Below are positions 1 through 8,813 of a DNA stretch of 64,000 nt, piece after piece. The notes beneath the pieces are model-generated. The model did no database searches, was not told the DNA's origin, and was given only the letters and a program-made list of their open reading frames with translations. Source of the DNA: Hansschlegelia plantiphila (GTDB taxonomy: Bacteria > Pseudomonadota > Alphaproteobacteria > Rhizobiales > Methylopilaceae); NCBI RefSeq assembly GCF_027922265.1, contig NZ_BSFI01000001.1:62001-126000 (forward strand), written 5' to 3'. Both the position numbers and the translations under genes were made by a program. The stretch's first letter is position 1. The number at the start of each line of letters is the position of its first letter.

Positions 1-246
1 GGTCTCGTCGCCCAGCGAGATCCTGACCTCCTCGCCCAGCGTGACGTGGTCCCCGGCGACGTCGCGCACCTGCGCCTGACGGACGGTCGCAAACACCTCG
101 CCGCCGACCTGCGACAGGCGGTCGGGCGTGTACACCACGAGTTCGTGGCCGCGTCGTTGAGCCTCCAGCATCAGCGCGAACGTCGAATCGCCGGCGATAT
201 TGATCCGCTCGATGGGATCCATCTGCACGGCGACGCGAAGCGGCAT
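1..246 (-). CDS. gshB: Glutathione synthetase, N-terminal part (runs off the window)
   Basis: The minus-strand frame starts at an ATG at 246 and stays open to the window edge, so only about the first 82 residues are present. The start [20 protein letters not shown] and the following [14 protein letters not shown] and VVYTPDRL segments are typical of the N-terminal substrate-binding domain of prokaryotic glutathione synthetase, which ligates glycine to gamma-glutamylcysteine with ATP in the cytosol. The ATP-grasp domain lies outside the window. It follows yraN and rsmI on the same strand with only about 21 bases between yraN's stop and this ATG, the usual rsmI-yraN-gshB order of Hyphomicrobiales, so one transcript is likely. 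Confidence 0.9.
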   Translation of the reverse strand, partial: MPLRVAVQMDPIERINIAGDSTFALMLEAQRRGHELVVYTPDRLSQVGGEVFATVRQAQVRDVAGDHVTLGEEVRISLGDET

Positions 247-267
247 GTACGGCTGTCCCGCTAGGGT

Positions 268-633
268 TCAGAGGCCGAAGGCGTTGCGGATGTGCCGGGG
301 CAGACGGCCCGGCGCGACCAGAACGACGTCGAACGTCACGACATATCCCGCATAAGCGGGGCGGCGCGCAAGGAAGGCTTCCGCGGCGCGGCCGATGCGC
401 GCCTGCTGGCGCAGCGTCACGGCCTCGGCGGCGCTTGCGAAATCGCCGCGCGCCTTGACCTCGACGAAGGCCAGGGTGCGACCGCGCGCCGCGATCACGT
501 CGACCTCGCCGGGGCCGTCCGCGAATCGCCGGGCGAGAATCGACCAGCCTTTCAGCCTGAGCAGCCAGACCGCGCGGGTTTCGGCGCGCAGGCCGAGGCG
601 GAACGCGCGGACGCGGGCCTCGGCGCCGCCCAT
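268..633 (-). CDS. YraN family (UPF0102) nuclease-like protein
   Basis: A 121-residue protein, the usual length of the UPF0102/YraN family. The central segment PGEVDVIAARG...LAFVEVKAR carries the D-(E/V)xK layout of a Holliday-junction-resolvase-like (restriction-endonuclease-like) fold. The preceding GWSILARRF segment is the conserved alpha-helix with the family's common aromatic pair. The biochemical role of the family is not established. Its start overlaps the stop of rsmI by one base at 633, and gshB follows 21 bases later, so it sits in the middle of a three-gene operon. Nothing is unusual in length or motifs. Confidence 0.9.
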   Translation of the reverse strand: MGGAEARVRAFRLGLRAETRAVWLLRLKGWSILARRFADGPGEVDVIAARGRTLAFVEVKARGDFASAAEAVTLRQQARIGRAAEAFLARRPAYAGYVVTFDVVLVAPGRLPRHIRNAFGL

Positions 634-1577
634 CAGCGGCGCGCCTTGGTCAGCTCCAGCGCCCGCGCATAGACCTCGCGGCGCGCGACGCCGGACGCCG
701 ACGACACCTCCGACACCGCATCCTTGACCGAAACGCGGGCGAGGGCTGCGGTCAGCAGCGCGTCGACGTCCTCGGCGGCGGTCGGCGCTTCGGCCGAAGG
801 CGGCGCGATGACGAGCGCGATCTCGCCCTTCGGCGCGGGCTCCCCGGCCAGCGCCGCCGCCAGCTCGGCGAGGGATCCGCGGCGCACCTGCTCGAAGCGC
901 TTGGTCATCTCGCGCGCGATCGCGGCCGGCCGCGGCCCGAGGCCGGCGGCGAGATCGGCAAGCGACTCGGCGAGGCGCGGCCCGCTCTCGAATAGCACGA
1001 GCGTCGCGGGGATGCGCGACAGCTCGGCCACCCGCCCCTGCCGGGCGTGGCTCTTAGGCGGCAGGAAGCCTTCGAAGAAGAAGCGGTCGGTCGGCAGGCC
1101 GGACACCACCAGCGCCGCCATCACGGCCGAAGCGCCCGGCGCCGTGGTGACGAAGGCGCCCGCCGCGACCGCGTCGCGCACCAGCTTGAAGCCGGGGTCG
1201 GAGACCAGCGGCGTCCCGGCGTCGCTCACCAGGGCGATGCGTCCCCCCTGGCTGAGGCGGGCGAGCACCTTGGGACGCATCTCGGCGGCGTTGTGCTCGT
1301 GATAGGCGCTGAGCGGCGTCGAGATTCCATAATGCGAAACGAGCTTGCGGGTGACGCGGGTGTCCTCGCACAGCACGAGCTCCGCGCCGGCCAACGTCTC
1401 CAGCGCCCGCAGCGTGATGTCGGCGAGGGCGCCGATCGGTGTCGCGACGACGTGGAGCCCCGGCTGGAGGGCCGAGGCCACGAGGCGCTGGCCCGCGAGG
1501 ACGTAACCCCGCCCGTCGGCGGGCGGCTCGTCCTGCGGGGCGTCGTGAGATGGCGTCAGGCGCGCGGGCCTTGGCAT
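633..1577 (-). CDS. rsmI: 16S rRNA (cytidine(1402)-2'-O)-methyltransferase RsmI
   Basis: A 314-residue tetrapyrrole-methylase-fold enzyme that 2'-O-methylates C1402 in the decoding centre of 16S rRNA using SAM. Visible motifs are VATPIGALADITLRAL near residue 45, the conserved LCEDTR shortly after, SDAGTPLVSDPG in the middle (SAM-binding region) and GFLPPKSHAR. The roughly 30-residue N-terminal extension before the catalytic fold, rich in Pro, Asp and Gly, is longer than in Escherichia coli, so translation could start later. The gene is first in the leftward rsmI-yraN-gshB operon and is divergent from the lipoprotein gene at 1712, with 130 bases between them holding both promoters. Confidence 0.95.
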   Translation of the reverse strand: MPRPARLTPSHDAPQDEPPADGRGYVLAGQRLVASALQPGLHVVATPIGALADITLRALETLAGAELVLCEDTRVTRKLVSHYGISTPLSAYHEHNAAEMRPKVLARLSQGGRIALVSDAGTPLVSDPGFKLVRDAVAAGAFVTTAPGASAVMAALVVSGLPTDRFFFEGFLPPKSHARQGRVAELSRIPATLVLFESGPRLAESLADLAAGLGPRPAAIAREMTKRFEQVRRGSLAELAAALAGEPAPKGEIALVIAPPSAEAPTAAEDVDALLTAALARVSVKDAVSEVSSASGVARREVYARALELTKARR

Positions 1578-1711
1578 GAAAGCGCTCGTCGTCTACTGGA
1601 GGAACAGTCTATAGGGCCGCCGCGTCGTCGCAAATGCGGCGCACGGCGACTATCGGGGCGATCAGCAGCCTTTGCGTGCGGGACGCAAGGCCGGATTGCG
1701 GTGGTTTGACG

Positions 1712-2953
1712 ATGATCTTCGAGCGGCGGTCGGTCCTCAGGACCTTGATGATCGCGGCGACGGCCCTTTCGCTTTCGGCCTGCGGGTCGGACGGCGGGCC
1801 GGACGAGCCGAAGCTCGACCCGATGCAGGGCGTGCCGACCCCGAAGGTCGAGAGCGAGCCGCTCGGCGCCGTAACAGGTCAGAACGACGTCGTGGGCGAG
1901 GGCTCCGTCAAGGTGGCGCTGGTGCTGCCGACCTCGGCCTCCGGCGCCGCCGGCGCCGCCGCGCAATCGATGCGCAACGCGGCCGAAATGGCGCTCGCCG
2001 AGTTCAACACGCCCGACGTCCAGCTCGTCGTGAAGGACGACGCGGGCACAGCGCAGGGCGCATCCGCCGCAGTGACGGCCGCGACCGACGAGGGCGCCAA
2101 GCTCGTGATCGGCCCGCTGTTCGCGCATTCCGTCGCCAGCGCCGCCCAGGTCGCCCGGCAGAAGGGCGTGCCGATCCTCGCCTTCTCGACCGACGCCAAC
2201 GTTGCCGCCCCCGGCGTGTTCCTGCTGAGCTTCATGCCGGAATCCGACGTGCAGCGGATCGTGTCCTACGCCGTCGCGCAGGGGAAACGCTCCTTCGCGG
2301 CGCTTCTGCCCGAGACCGGCTACGGCTCCGTCGTGGAGGCGGCCTTCCAGCAGGCGGTCGCCAAGGCGGGCGGACGCGTGGTGGGCCTGGAGCACTACGG
2401 CGACCGGTCGAAGATGGCCGAGCCCGTCGCCCGGCTCGCCGCGACTCTGCCGCAGGCCGACGCCCTGTTCATCCCCGATTCCGCGGACAATGTGCAGGCG
2501 GCCATCGGCATGCTCGCCACCAACGGCGTGAACCTGAAGCGCCTTCAGCTCCTGGGAACCGGCCTGTGGGACGACCCGCGGCTCGTCGGCGACGCCAGCC
2601 TCGCCGGCGCCTGGTACGCCGCGCCCGACAATTCGGGCTACCGCGCCTTCGCCGCCCGATACCGCGCGAAATACGGCGCCGATCCCGTACGCACGGCCTC
2701 GCTCGCCTATGACGCGACGTCGATGGTGGCCGCGATCGTCAAGGCGCAGGGCGCGGCGGCCCTGAACGACCAGACCTTCTCCAACCCGTCGGGCTTCTCC
2801 GGCGTCGACGGCACGTTCCGGTTCCGCTCGGACGGCGGCAACGAACGCGGGCTGGCGGTCTACGAGATCCAGCCGGGCGGACCGCGCATGGTCAACCCGC
2901 CGCCGAAGAGCTTCGGCGCTCAGACCGCGCAGGCCGCGGCGCCGGCGAACTGA
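1712..2953 (+). CDS. Penicillin-binding-protein activator-like lipoprotein (periplasmic-binding fold, LpoA type)
   Basis: A 413-residue secreted lipoprotein. From the chosen ATG the N-terminus is MIFERRSVLRTLMIAATALS followed by the lipobox LSAC (Cys24), which is why this start is preferred over an in-frame ATG 26 codons upstream. The rest is a type-1 periplasmic-binding fold (branched-chain-amino-acid receptor family): VKVALVLPTSASGAAGAAA, then LVIGPLFAHSV, and a C-terminal half with YDATSMVAAIV. In alphaproteobacteria this family sits divergent from rsmI and is annotated as a PBP activator, by analogy with LpoA. Direct activation of a PBP is an inference. No transporter genes lie nearby, which argues against an ABC substrate-binding role. 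Confidence 0.85.
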   Translation: MIFERRSVLRTLMIAATALSLSACGSDGGPDEPKLDPMQGVPTPKVESEPLGAVTGQNDVVGEGSVKVALVLPTSASGAAGAAAQSMRNAAEMALAEFNTPDVQLVVKDDAGTAQGASAAVTAATDEGAKLVIGPLFAHSVASAAQVARQKGVPILAFSTDANVAAPGVFLLSFMPESDVQRIVSYAVAQGKRSFAALLPETGYGSVVEAAFQQAVAKAGGRVVGLEHYGDRSKMAEPVARLAATLPQADALFIPDSADNVQAAIGMLATNGVNLKRLQLLGTGLWDDPRLVGDASLAGAWYAAPDNSGYRAFAARYRAKYGADPVRTASLAYDATSMVAAIVKAQGAAALNDQTFSNPSGFSGVDGTFRFRSDGGNERGLAVYEIQPGGPRMVNPPPKSFGAQTAQAAAPAN

Positions 2954-2973
2954 GAGGCGGACCTTTACGCTCC

Positions 2974-3056
2974 CGTCATGCCCGGCGCAGCCGGGTATCC
3001 ACGACTTCCTTCAGCGTATCCAAGTCGTGGATACCCGCGAAGACGCGGGCATGACG
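2974..3056. repeat. Rhizobial palindromic intergenic element (RPE-like)
   Basis: An 83-base imperfect palindrome lies between two converging genes. The left arm begins CGTCATGCCCGGCGCAGCCG and continues GTATCCACGACTT. The right arm is its reverse complement with mismatches, ending GCGGGCATGACG. The central loop is about 12 bases. Size, the terminal GTCATGCCCG and the intergenic location match the mosaic palindromes (RPE/RIME class) known in Hyphomicrobiales. It may also serve as a transcription end for the lipoprotein gene. Confidence 0.75.
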
Positions 3057-3072
3057 CCGGAGGGGCGCCCCT

Positions 3073-4203
3073 TCACCAGATCCGCGTCACCGAGAACCCA
3101 GCGCGGCGGATCAGCTCGACCAGTCCGTTCTCGCCCGGCAGATGGAGCGCGCCGACCGCGATGAAGGCGTTTCCCGTGGCCAGGATCGGCAGCGCGCGCT
3201 GCAGCATGGTGTGGTTGCGCCGTGTGATGAAGGCGGAGATGAAATCGGCGTAGCCGTCGACGTCGAACACGCCCGACCAGGCCGGGCCGCGCATCGCGAG
3301 CAGATAGCCGATACGGCGCGTCGAATAGAGCCCGGTGATCGTGCTCTCGACGTCTTCCGGCCGCAGCCGCTTGACGGTGGCGTCGCGCAGCATGCGAAGC
3401 GCGACGTCGTCGGGCACCGAGGCCAGGGCCTCGACCTGCTCCACCGGCGTCTCGAGGCCCACCAGCTGCGCGCCCTGCTCGACCGCGAGGCGCTCGATCC
3501 GCCCGTCCGCGGTCTCGACGTCGACCCCAGCGCTCGCCGGCACGCAGTTCGAGCGCGACAGCGACAGCGCGAGATACCAGGGCTGGAGCTGCTCGGCGAC
3601 AGCCGGCGGAATGCCGGCCTGACCGAGGCGCGCCTCGACCTGCGGGCGGACGTCGTCCGGCAGCGCGCCGAGCGAATTGCCCTCCGGGCGGAACGAGCGG
3701 TTGCCGACGAGGCGGCGGAGCTCCGCGGCGACCCGGCGAGAGCTCGCGCCGGGCAGCTCGGTCGCGACGACGCGGGCGCGGCCGAGCGCGCGCAGCACGA
3801 GGTCGTCGAAGCTGCGCGCCACCGGCTCGCTCGAATGCATCGTGCCGAAGAGATACGAGACCTTGGAGCCCTGGCCCTCGATCCGCCACAGCAGACCCTG
3901 CCCGTTGGCGACCGAACGGGCCGCGCTTTCGAACCGGTCAAAACCGGCGGGGTCGCTCAGCTTCAGCGCGCGGACCAGATCGACGCCGCCGCAGAGGGCC
4001 GCCCTGTCCGGCGCCGCATTTTGCGCGGGGTCGGTCGGCTTCGGATCGGCGCGCGCGTCGCCGCTGGTCGCCGCTGGCGACCCGCCCGGCTGGGGAGCGT
4101 CTCCGGCGGAGGCTGAGCCGGCGCCGGAGAAAAGCGCCAGCGCCGCCGCGATGACCACGGTCCTGAGCGGCCTGCGCCAGCCTGCATTCGCCAGATGCAC
4201 CAT
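3073..4203 (-). CDS. TraB/GumN family protein, secreted
   Basis: A 376-residue protein with an N-terminal signal sequence (RRPLRTVVIAAALALFSGAG to about residue 33) followed by a Pro/Ala/Asp-rich linker. The mature part has the TraB/GumN hallmarks: YLFGTMHSSEP near residue 119, the middle segment LAVEQGAQLVGLETPVEQ, and the C-terminal GALHLPGENGLVELIRRAGF, each contributing residues of the proposed metal-binding, protease-like site (GxxH and E). The family is related to Tiki-type metalloproteases. No substrate can be assigned here. It is a stand-alone gene pointing toward the palindromic element and is separated from gpmA by 78 bases. Confidence 0.88.
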   Translation of the reverse strand: MVHLANAGWRRPLRTVVIAAALALFSGAGSASAGDAPQPGGSPAATSGDARADPKPTDPAQNAAPDRAALCGGVDLVRALKLSDPAGFDRFESAARSVANGQGLLWRIEGQGSKVSYLFGTMHSSEPVARSFDDLVLRALGRARVVATELPGASSRRVAAELRRLVGNRSFRPEGNSLGALPDDVRPQVEARLGQAGIPPAVAEQLQPWYLALSLSRSNCVPASAGVDVETADGRIERLAVEQGAQLVGLETPVEQVEALASVPDDVALRMLRDATVKRLRPEDVESTITGLYSTRRIGYLLAMRGPAWSGVFDVDGYADFISAFITRRNHTMLQRALPILATGNAFIAVGALHLPGENGLVELIRRAGFSVTRIW

Positions 4204-4281
4204 TTGAAAGGATGATGCGCTGCGTCCGGCGGTCCGCCAATCAGATATTTTCTATCGCGCGATTTGGTCTCGCCGGCCGGC

Positions 4282-4923
4282 CTACTGAATTTCGTCGGTC
4301 GAGGGGCCGGCGAGATCCTTCATCGACGCCACGGTCGAGTCGGCGTTGATCTCGTAGACGATCGGCGCGCCGGTGAAGAGCTCACGCTGCACAAGCTCCT
4401 CGGGGGTCAGCCGCTCCAGCGTCATGATCAGCGCCCGCAGCGAGTTGCCGTGGGCGGTGACCAGCGTGGTCCGGCCGTTCAGCACGTGCGGCAGGATCTC
4501 GCGGACGAAATAGGGCAGCGTGCGGGCGACGGTGTCCTTGAGGCTCTCGCCGCCGGGCGGGGGCACGTCATAGGAGCGGCGCCACAGCAGCACGCGGCTG
4601 TCGCCCCAGGTCTTGCGCGCGTCGTCCTTGTTGAGGCCGGTGAGTTCGCCGTAGTCGCGCTCGTTGAGCGCCTGATCCTCGATCGTCCTGAGGCCGCGCT
4701 GCCCGAGCTCCGCAAGGATCAGCTGGTTGGTGCGCTGGGCGCGGATCAGCTTCGACGTGAAGGCGATGTCGAAGCTGAGCCCCTCGGCCTTCAGCCTTCG
4801 GCCGGCCTCCTTCGCCTCCTCGACGCCCCGCTCGGTCAGATCCGGGTCTTTCCAGCCGGTGAACAGGTTCTTGAGGTTCCACTCGCTCTGGCCATGACGG
4901 ACGAGGACGAGGCGACGCTTCAT
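4282..4923 (-). CDS. gpmA: 2,3-bisphosphoglycerate-dependent phosphoglycerate mutase
   Basis: A 213-residue cytosolic enzyme that interconverts 3- and 2-phosphoglycerate in glycolysis and gluconeogenesis. The N-terminus [20 protein letters not shown] contains the phosphohistidine motif RHG (His10). The LTERG segment, [20 protein letters not shown] and [11 protein letters not shown] (second catalytic His) follow in family order. It is slightly shorter than the E. coli enzyme (about 250), as is normal for alphaproteobacteria. dapB lies upstream on the same strand, 88 bases away, a pairing seen in many Hyphomicrobiales. Co-transcription is plausible but not shown. Confidence 0.95.
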   Translation of the reverse strand: MKRRLVLVRHGQSEWNLKNLFTGWKDPDLTERGVEEAKEAGRRLKAEGLSFDIAFTSKLIRAQRTNQLILAELGQRGLRTIEDQALNERDYGELTGLNKDDARKTWGDSRVLLWRRSYDVPPPGGESLKDTVARTLPYFVREILPHVLNGRTTLVTAHGNSLRALIMTLERLTPEELVQRELFTGAPIVYEINADSTVASMKDLAGPSTDEIQ

Positions 4924-5011
4924 GCTGTTCAGCTCCTGGAGGACGGCCCGGGGACGCCGGGATGTGCGATCCCTTAGCGCAGCCGCGGGCGGATTGCACC
5001 GCAGCTTTTGC

Positions 5012-5827
5012 TCAGACCCCTGTGAGACCGAGAACGTCGGCCATCGAGTAATGCCCCGGCTTGCGCCGGAAACCCCAGATCGCCGCCTTCACCGCGCCGC
5101 GCGCGAAGATCATGCGGTCCTCGGCGCGGTGGCCGAGCTCCACCCGTTCGCCGGCGCCGGCGAGGATGACGGTGTGTTCGCCGACCACGGAGCCGCCGCG
5201 CAGGCTGGCGAAGCCGATCGTGCCTTCCACCCGTGCGCCGGTGTGGCCGTCGCGCGAGCGCACCGCGTTCTGGGCGAGCGATATTCCGCGGCCCTCGGCG
5301 GCGGCCTCGCCGAGCAGCAGCGCCGTGCCGGACGGCGCGTCGACCTTGGCGCGGTGGTGCATCTCGAGCACCTCGATGTCCCAATCCGGCCCGAGCGCGG
5401 CCGCGGCCTGGCGCACCAGCGCGGCGAGCAGGTTGACGCCGAGGCTCATATTGCCGGACCGCACGACGACGGCGTGACGGGCGGCGGCGTCGAGCCGGGC
5501 GAGATGGGGCTCGTCGAGCCCGGTCGTGCCGATGACGTGGACAATTCGCCCCTGCGCCGCGAATTCCGACAGGGCGACAGTCGCGTCGGGCGTGGTGAAG
5601 TCGAGGACGCCGTCAGCCTCGACGACGAGCGAAAGCGGATCGTCCGAAATCGCCACGCCGAGCGGGCCGACGCCTGCGAGTTCGCCGGCGTCCTTGCCGA
5701 GCGCCGGACTGCCCGGCCGCTCGAACGCGCCCGAGAGTTCGACGCCGTCCGTCTCGGAGATCGCGCGGACGAGGGAACGGCCCATCCGGCCGGCGGCTCC
5801 GGCGACGATCAGGCGCATCGATGACAT
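5012..5827 (-). CDS. dapB: 4-hydroxy-tetrahydrodipicolinate reductase
   Basis: A 271-residue enzyme of the diaminopimelate/lysine pathway that reduces hydroxytetrahydrodipicolinate with NAD(P)H. The nucleotide-binding motif [12 protein letters not shown] lies at the N-terminus. [26 protein letters not shown] and the catalytic [14 protein letters not shown] (His-His and Lys) follow, then the C-terminal [21 protein letters not shown]. The ATG at 5827 is preceded by GGAG at good spacing and is preferred over the ATG three codons later. It supplies meso-DAP for peptidoglycan and lysine. The roughly 400 bases upstream carry no convincing gene. Confidence 0.96.
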   Translation of the reverse strand: MSSMRLIVAGAAGRMGRSLVRAISETDGVELSGAFERPGSPALGKDAGELAGVGPLGVAISDDPLSLVVEADGVLDFTTPDATVALSEFAAQGRIVHVIGTTGLDEPHLARLDAAARHAVVVRSGNMSLGVNLLAALVRQAAAALGPDWDIEVLEMHHRAKVDAPSGTALLLGEAAAEGRGISLAQNAVRSRDGHTGARVEGTIGFASLRGGSVVGEHTVILAGAGERVELGHRAEDRMIFARGAVKAAIWGFRRKPGHYSMADVLGLTGV

Positions 5828-5959
5828 TGCCGGCTCCGGTCGTATCGTGACGTGTCGCGGCGGTCATATCAGGACGCGGCGCGCGTTGCGAAGCGCCTTC
5901 GCCCGCCTTGAGGGTCGCATGCGCAGTTCGGCGACCTCCGCGGGGCGACGCCGGCCCTC

Positions 5960-5993
5960 GGTCTCGTCGCGACGCTGGTCTCGTCGCGACGCT
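5960..5993. repeat. Perfect 17-bp tandem direct repeat
   Basis: The 17-mer GGTCTCGTCGCGACGCT occurs twice head to tail with no mismatch in the untranslated stretch between dapB and hemA. Each copy contains the short palindrome GTCGCGAC. It may be a slippage duplication or a pair of protein-binding sites. Confidence 0.8.
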
Positions 5994-6194
5994 GCGGGGT
6001 TCGCCGAAGCTTCGGACCTGTCCGGCGCGAGGCCCCCGTCGAAGGTCTGACGCCGATGCCTGCGGAGGCTGTCGGGGCCGCATCTCCTTGAGACGCAAGG
6101 CCCGGTCGGCGGAGTTCGCTGTCGAGCAGGTCAGCCATGCGGAATTTCTTGCGGCCTTCTGTCGCTCGGCGGGCTTCTTGGCGGGACATTTAGG

Positions 6195-6211
6195 GCTAGA
6201 ATGATTATCAA
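6195..6211 (+). promoter_or_regulatory. Candidate Irr (ICE-box-like) site over the hemA promoter
   Basis: The sequence GCTAGAATGATTATCAA resembles the iron-control element TTAGAA-N3-TTCTAA bound by the haem/iron regulator Irr in Hyphomicrobiales. The left half is nearly intact (CTAGAA) and the right half weaker (TTATCA). The TAGAAT inside it also looks like a -10 hexamer, placing a transcript start about 25 bases before the hemA ATG. Position and target gene fit Irr control, but the match is imperfect. Confidence 0.35.
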
Positions 6212-6233
6212 GTGCGCGGGAAGAGACGCCACA

Positions 6234-7463
6234 ATGATCTATGACGATGTTTTCCGCAGCGCGGTCGAACAGCTTCATACCGAGAAGCGCTACCGTGTCT
6301 TCGCTGATCTCGAGCGCCGTGCGGGGGAATTCCCGCACGCCACATGGCATGCGCCGGACGGTCCGCGCGACGTCGTGGTCTGGTGCTCCAACGATTATCT
6401 CGGCATGGGCGAGCACCCGAAGGTGCTGGCGGCGCTGACCGAGACCGCGAATCGCGTCGGCGCGGGCGCCGGCGGCACCCGCAACATCGCCGGCACCAAC
6501 CACCCGCTCGTGATGCTCGAGAACGAGCTCGCCGACCTCCACGGCAAGGAGGCGGGCCTCGTCTTCACCTCCGGCTACGTCTCGAACGAGGCCTCGATCT
6601 CGACGATCGCCCGGCTGCTGCCGAACTGCCTGATCCTGTCGGACGCGCTGAACCACGCCTCGATGATCGCCGGCATGCGCGGCTCGGGCTGCGCCCGCAA
6701 GGTGTTCCAGCACAACGACCTCGACGACCTCGAGCGCCTGCTCGAGGAGGCCGGCCCCGACCGCGCCAAGATCATCGCCTTCGAGAGCGTCTATTCGATG
6801 GACGGCGACGTCTCGCCGATCGGCGCGATCTGCGACCTCGCCGAGAAATACGGCGCGATGACCTATCTCGACGAGGTCCACGCGGTCGGCATGTACGGCC
6901 CCCGCGGCGGCGGCATCGCCGAGCGCGACGGGGTGATGCACCGCGTCGACGTGATCGAGGGCACGCTCGCCAAGGGATTCGGCGTGATCGGCGGCTATGT
7001 CGCGGCGTCGAAGCCGATCATCGACGCGATCCGCTCCTACGCGCCGGGCTTCATCTTCACCACCGCGATCCCGCCGGCGATCGCCGCCGCCGCGTGCGCC
7101 TCGGTCGCCCATCTCAAGACCAGCCAAGTCGAGCGCGATCGGCACCAGAGCCAGACGCTGAAGACCAAGATCGCGCTCGCGGCCCGCGGCCTGCCGGTGA
7201 TGCCGTCGGAGACGCACATCGTTCCGGTGCTCGTCGGCTGCCCGGAAAAGGCCAAGGCCGCGACCGACCTGCTGCTGTCGGACCACGGGATCTACATTCA
7301 GCCGATCAACTATCCGACGGTGCCGCGCGGCACCGAGCGGCTGCGGATCTCGCCCTCGCCGGCTCATGACGACGCGCTGATCCGCGGCCTCGCCCGCGCG
7401 CTCGACGCGGTCTGGAGCGAGCTCGACCTGCCCCGCCGTTACGAGGCGATCGCGGCGGAGTAA
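6234..7463 (+). CDS. hemA: 5-aminolevulinate synthase (C4 pathway)
   Basis: A 409-residue PLP enzyme condensing glycine with succinyl-CoA to 5-aminolevulinate, the first step of haem synthesis in alphaproteobacteria. The ATG at 6234 follows GGAAGAG by about 8 bases and gives the usual N-terminus of the family (MIYDDVF...[10 protein letters not shown]). The ATG 11 codons upstream is less likely. Motifs are [38 protein letters not shown] and the PLP lysine in [12 protein letters not shown] (about Lys247). The C-terminal [11 protein letters not shown] is also typical. hemC, hemD and HemY are encoded 46 kb away in this window. It is monocistronic as far as seen, and a possible Irr site overlaps its promoter. 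Confidence 0.97.
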   Translation: MIYDDVFRSAVEQLHTEKRYRVFADLERRAGEFPHATWHAPDGPRDVVVWCSNDYLGMGEHPKVLAALTETANRVGAGAGGTRNIAGTNHPLVMLENELADLHGKEAGLVFTSGYVSNEASISTIARLLPNCLILSDALNHASMIAGMRGSGCARKVFQHNDLDDLERLLEEAGPDRAKIIAFESVYSMDGDVSPIGAICDLAEKYGAMTYLDEVHAVGMYGPRGGGIAERDGVMHRVDVIEGTLAKGFGVIGGYVAASKPIIDAIRSYAPGFIFTTAIPPAIAAAACASVAHLKTSQVERDRHQSQTLKTKIALAARGLPVMPSETHIVPVLVGCPEKAKAATDLLLSDHGIYIQPINYPTVPRGTERLRISPSPAHDDALIRGLARALDAVWSELDLPRRYEAIAAE

Positions 7464-7646
7464 GCGGCGACGTCGTCGTCAGACGACGTCTCCGGCTGAC
7501 CGGGCGGCGCTCACGCTGGGCGCGTAGCGCAACCGTGACCGAACCCTGGAATAACTCCAAACAACTGGCGTTGCTTGGCTCTTTGACTTTGCCTATTGCT
7601 TCGCGACGGTGCCGCTGGCGCATCGGCGGGAGGCGGCTTCTCAGGC

Positions 7647-8813
7647 ATGGCGAAGAAGGGCTCCTCGTCGCGCGTCTGGTTGCTCGTCCATTCCTGGCTC
7701 GCGCTGCCGATCTGGGCGTTTTTGTTCTTCGTCTGCCTGACCGGGACGATCGCGACCGTCAGCCATGAGATCATGTGGCTGGTCGACCCCGGCATGCGCG
7801 CCCTGGCGCCGTCGGACGACGCGAAGCCGCTCGGCTACGACGCCCTGCTCGACGCCATCGAGCGCCAGCGCCCAGGCGTCGCCGTCGAAGACATCACGCC
7901 GCCGACCGCGTCGGGCTTCGCCACGACCTTCGACGCGACGACCCCGGAGGGCGTCTCGGTCCATCTCCACGTCGACCCCTACACAGGCGCGATCCAGGGC
8001 GAGCGCAGCGGCTTCGACTTTCCCCAGTTCATCCGGGCGCTGCACGGCTGGCTGCTGACGCCGTGGAGCGGCGGCGGCTTCGCGATCGGCTGGTATCTGG
8101 TCGCAATGCTCTCGCTGCCGCTGCTCGGCTCTCTGATCACCGGGCTCGTGGTCTACAAGAAGTTCTGGCGCGGCTATCTCAATCCGCGGCTCCGGACCGC
8201 GAACGGCGCCCGCATCTTCTGGGGCGACCTGCATCGCCTCGCCGGCGTGTGGTCGATCCCGTTCATCGCCATCATCTCGCTGTCAGCGCTCTGGTTCCTG
8301 ATCGAGGCGGCGCTGTGGGATTCCGGCGTATCGATCTCGACGGAGGGCGCGCCGGCCGTCGTCGCGCGCGAGCATGTCCCGACCGGGCCGCGGCCGGACC
8401 GGCTGAGCGTCGACCGCGCCATCGAGGCGGCGCGGCGCAGCCTGCCGGGCTTCGAACCGCGTTACATCCGGACGCCGGGCGACGCCTACGCCACGATGAC
8501 GATGCAGGGGCGCGGCGCGTTTCCGCTGCTCGACGAGAAGGCGAGCGTGAACCCCTACACCTACGAGCTGGCGGGCGCGCGGAAGATTTCCGACCTCACG
8601 GGGCTGGAGCTCGTGACCGAAAGCATGCGGCCGCTTCATGTCGGCGATTTCGGCGGCCTCTGGCTGAAGCTCGCCTATTTCGCCTTCGGGCTGACGCTCA
8701 CCGCGATGGTGTTCTCCGGCATGATGATCTGGACGAAGCGCACCGCGCAGGCGACCGCGAAGCTCGTCCGGGCGGTTCGCTCGACCTCCGCCTTCCCGGA
8801 GCCGGCCGAATGA
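7647..8813 (+). CDS. PepSY-associated transmembrane protein
   Basis: A 388-residue inner-membrane protein of the PepSY_TM family. Four hydrophobic segments are visible: LLVHSWLALPIWAFLFFVCL near the N-terminus, GWYLVAMLSLPLLGSLITGL, SIPFIAIISLSALWFLIEAA and the C-terminal LAYFAFGLTLTAMVFSGMMI. PepSY-like periplasmic segments lie between them (for example PEGVSVHLHVDPYTGAIQGE). Conserved helix-borne histidines (HSW near the start, LHGWLLTPW, LHRLAGVW, MRPLHVGDFG) suggest haem or metal chemistry. Relatives are often found with siderophore receptors and called ferric-reductase-like, but no receptor is here. The ATG at 7647 was chosen because it directly precedes the first helix. The next gene overlaps its stop (ATGA). 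Confidence 0.85.
   Translation: MAKKGSSSRVWLLVHSWLALPIWAFLFFVCLTGTIATVSHEIMWLVDPGMRALAPSDDAKPLGYDALLDAIERQRPGVAVEDITPPTASGFATTFDATTPEGVSVHLHVDPYTGAIQGERSGFDFPQFIRALHGWLLTPWSGGGFAIGWYLVAMLSLPLLGSLITGLVVYKKFWRGYLNPRLRTANGARIFWGDLHRLAGVWSIPFIAIISLSALWFLIEAALWDSGVSISTEGAPAVVAREHVPTGPRPDRLSVDRAIEAARRSLPGFEPRYIRTPGDAYATMTMQGRGAFPLLDEKASVNPYTYELAGARKISDLTGLELVTESMRPLHVGDFGGLWLKLAYFAFGLTLTAMVFSGMMIWTKRTAQATAKLVRAVRSTSAFPEPAE

Larger units (their letters stand above)
5828..6233. other. Gene-poor region between dapB and hemA
   Basis: About 400 bases without a convincing gene. The open frames here are Arg/Ala/Pro-rich with no recognisable domain. It contains a perfect 17-base tandem duplication (5960-5976 and 5977-5993), the dapB promoter region on one side and the hemA promoter with an Irr-box-like sequence (6195-6211) on the other. 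A frame on the minus strand containing [12 protein letters not shown] was considered as a small gene but lacks a ribosome binding site and any family match I know. Confidence 0.5.

Noticed and set aside
5869..6189. A 106-codon minus-strand frame between dapB and hemA
   Set aside because: No ribosome binding site, Arg/Ala/Thr-rich composition, no family known to me, and it spans a tandem duplication. It is best left as non-coding.
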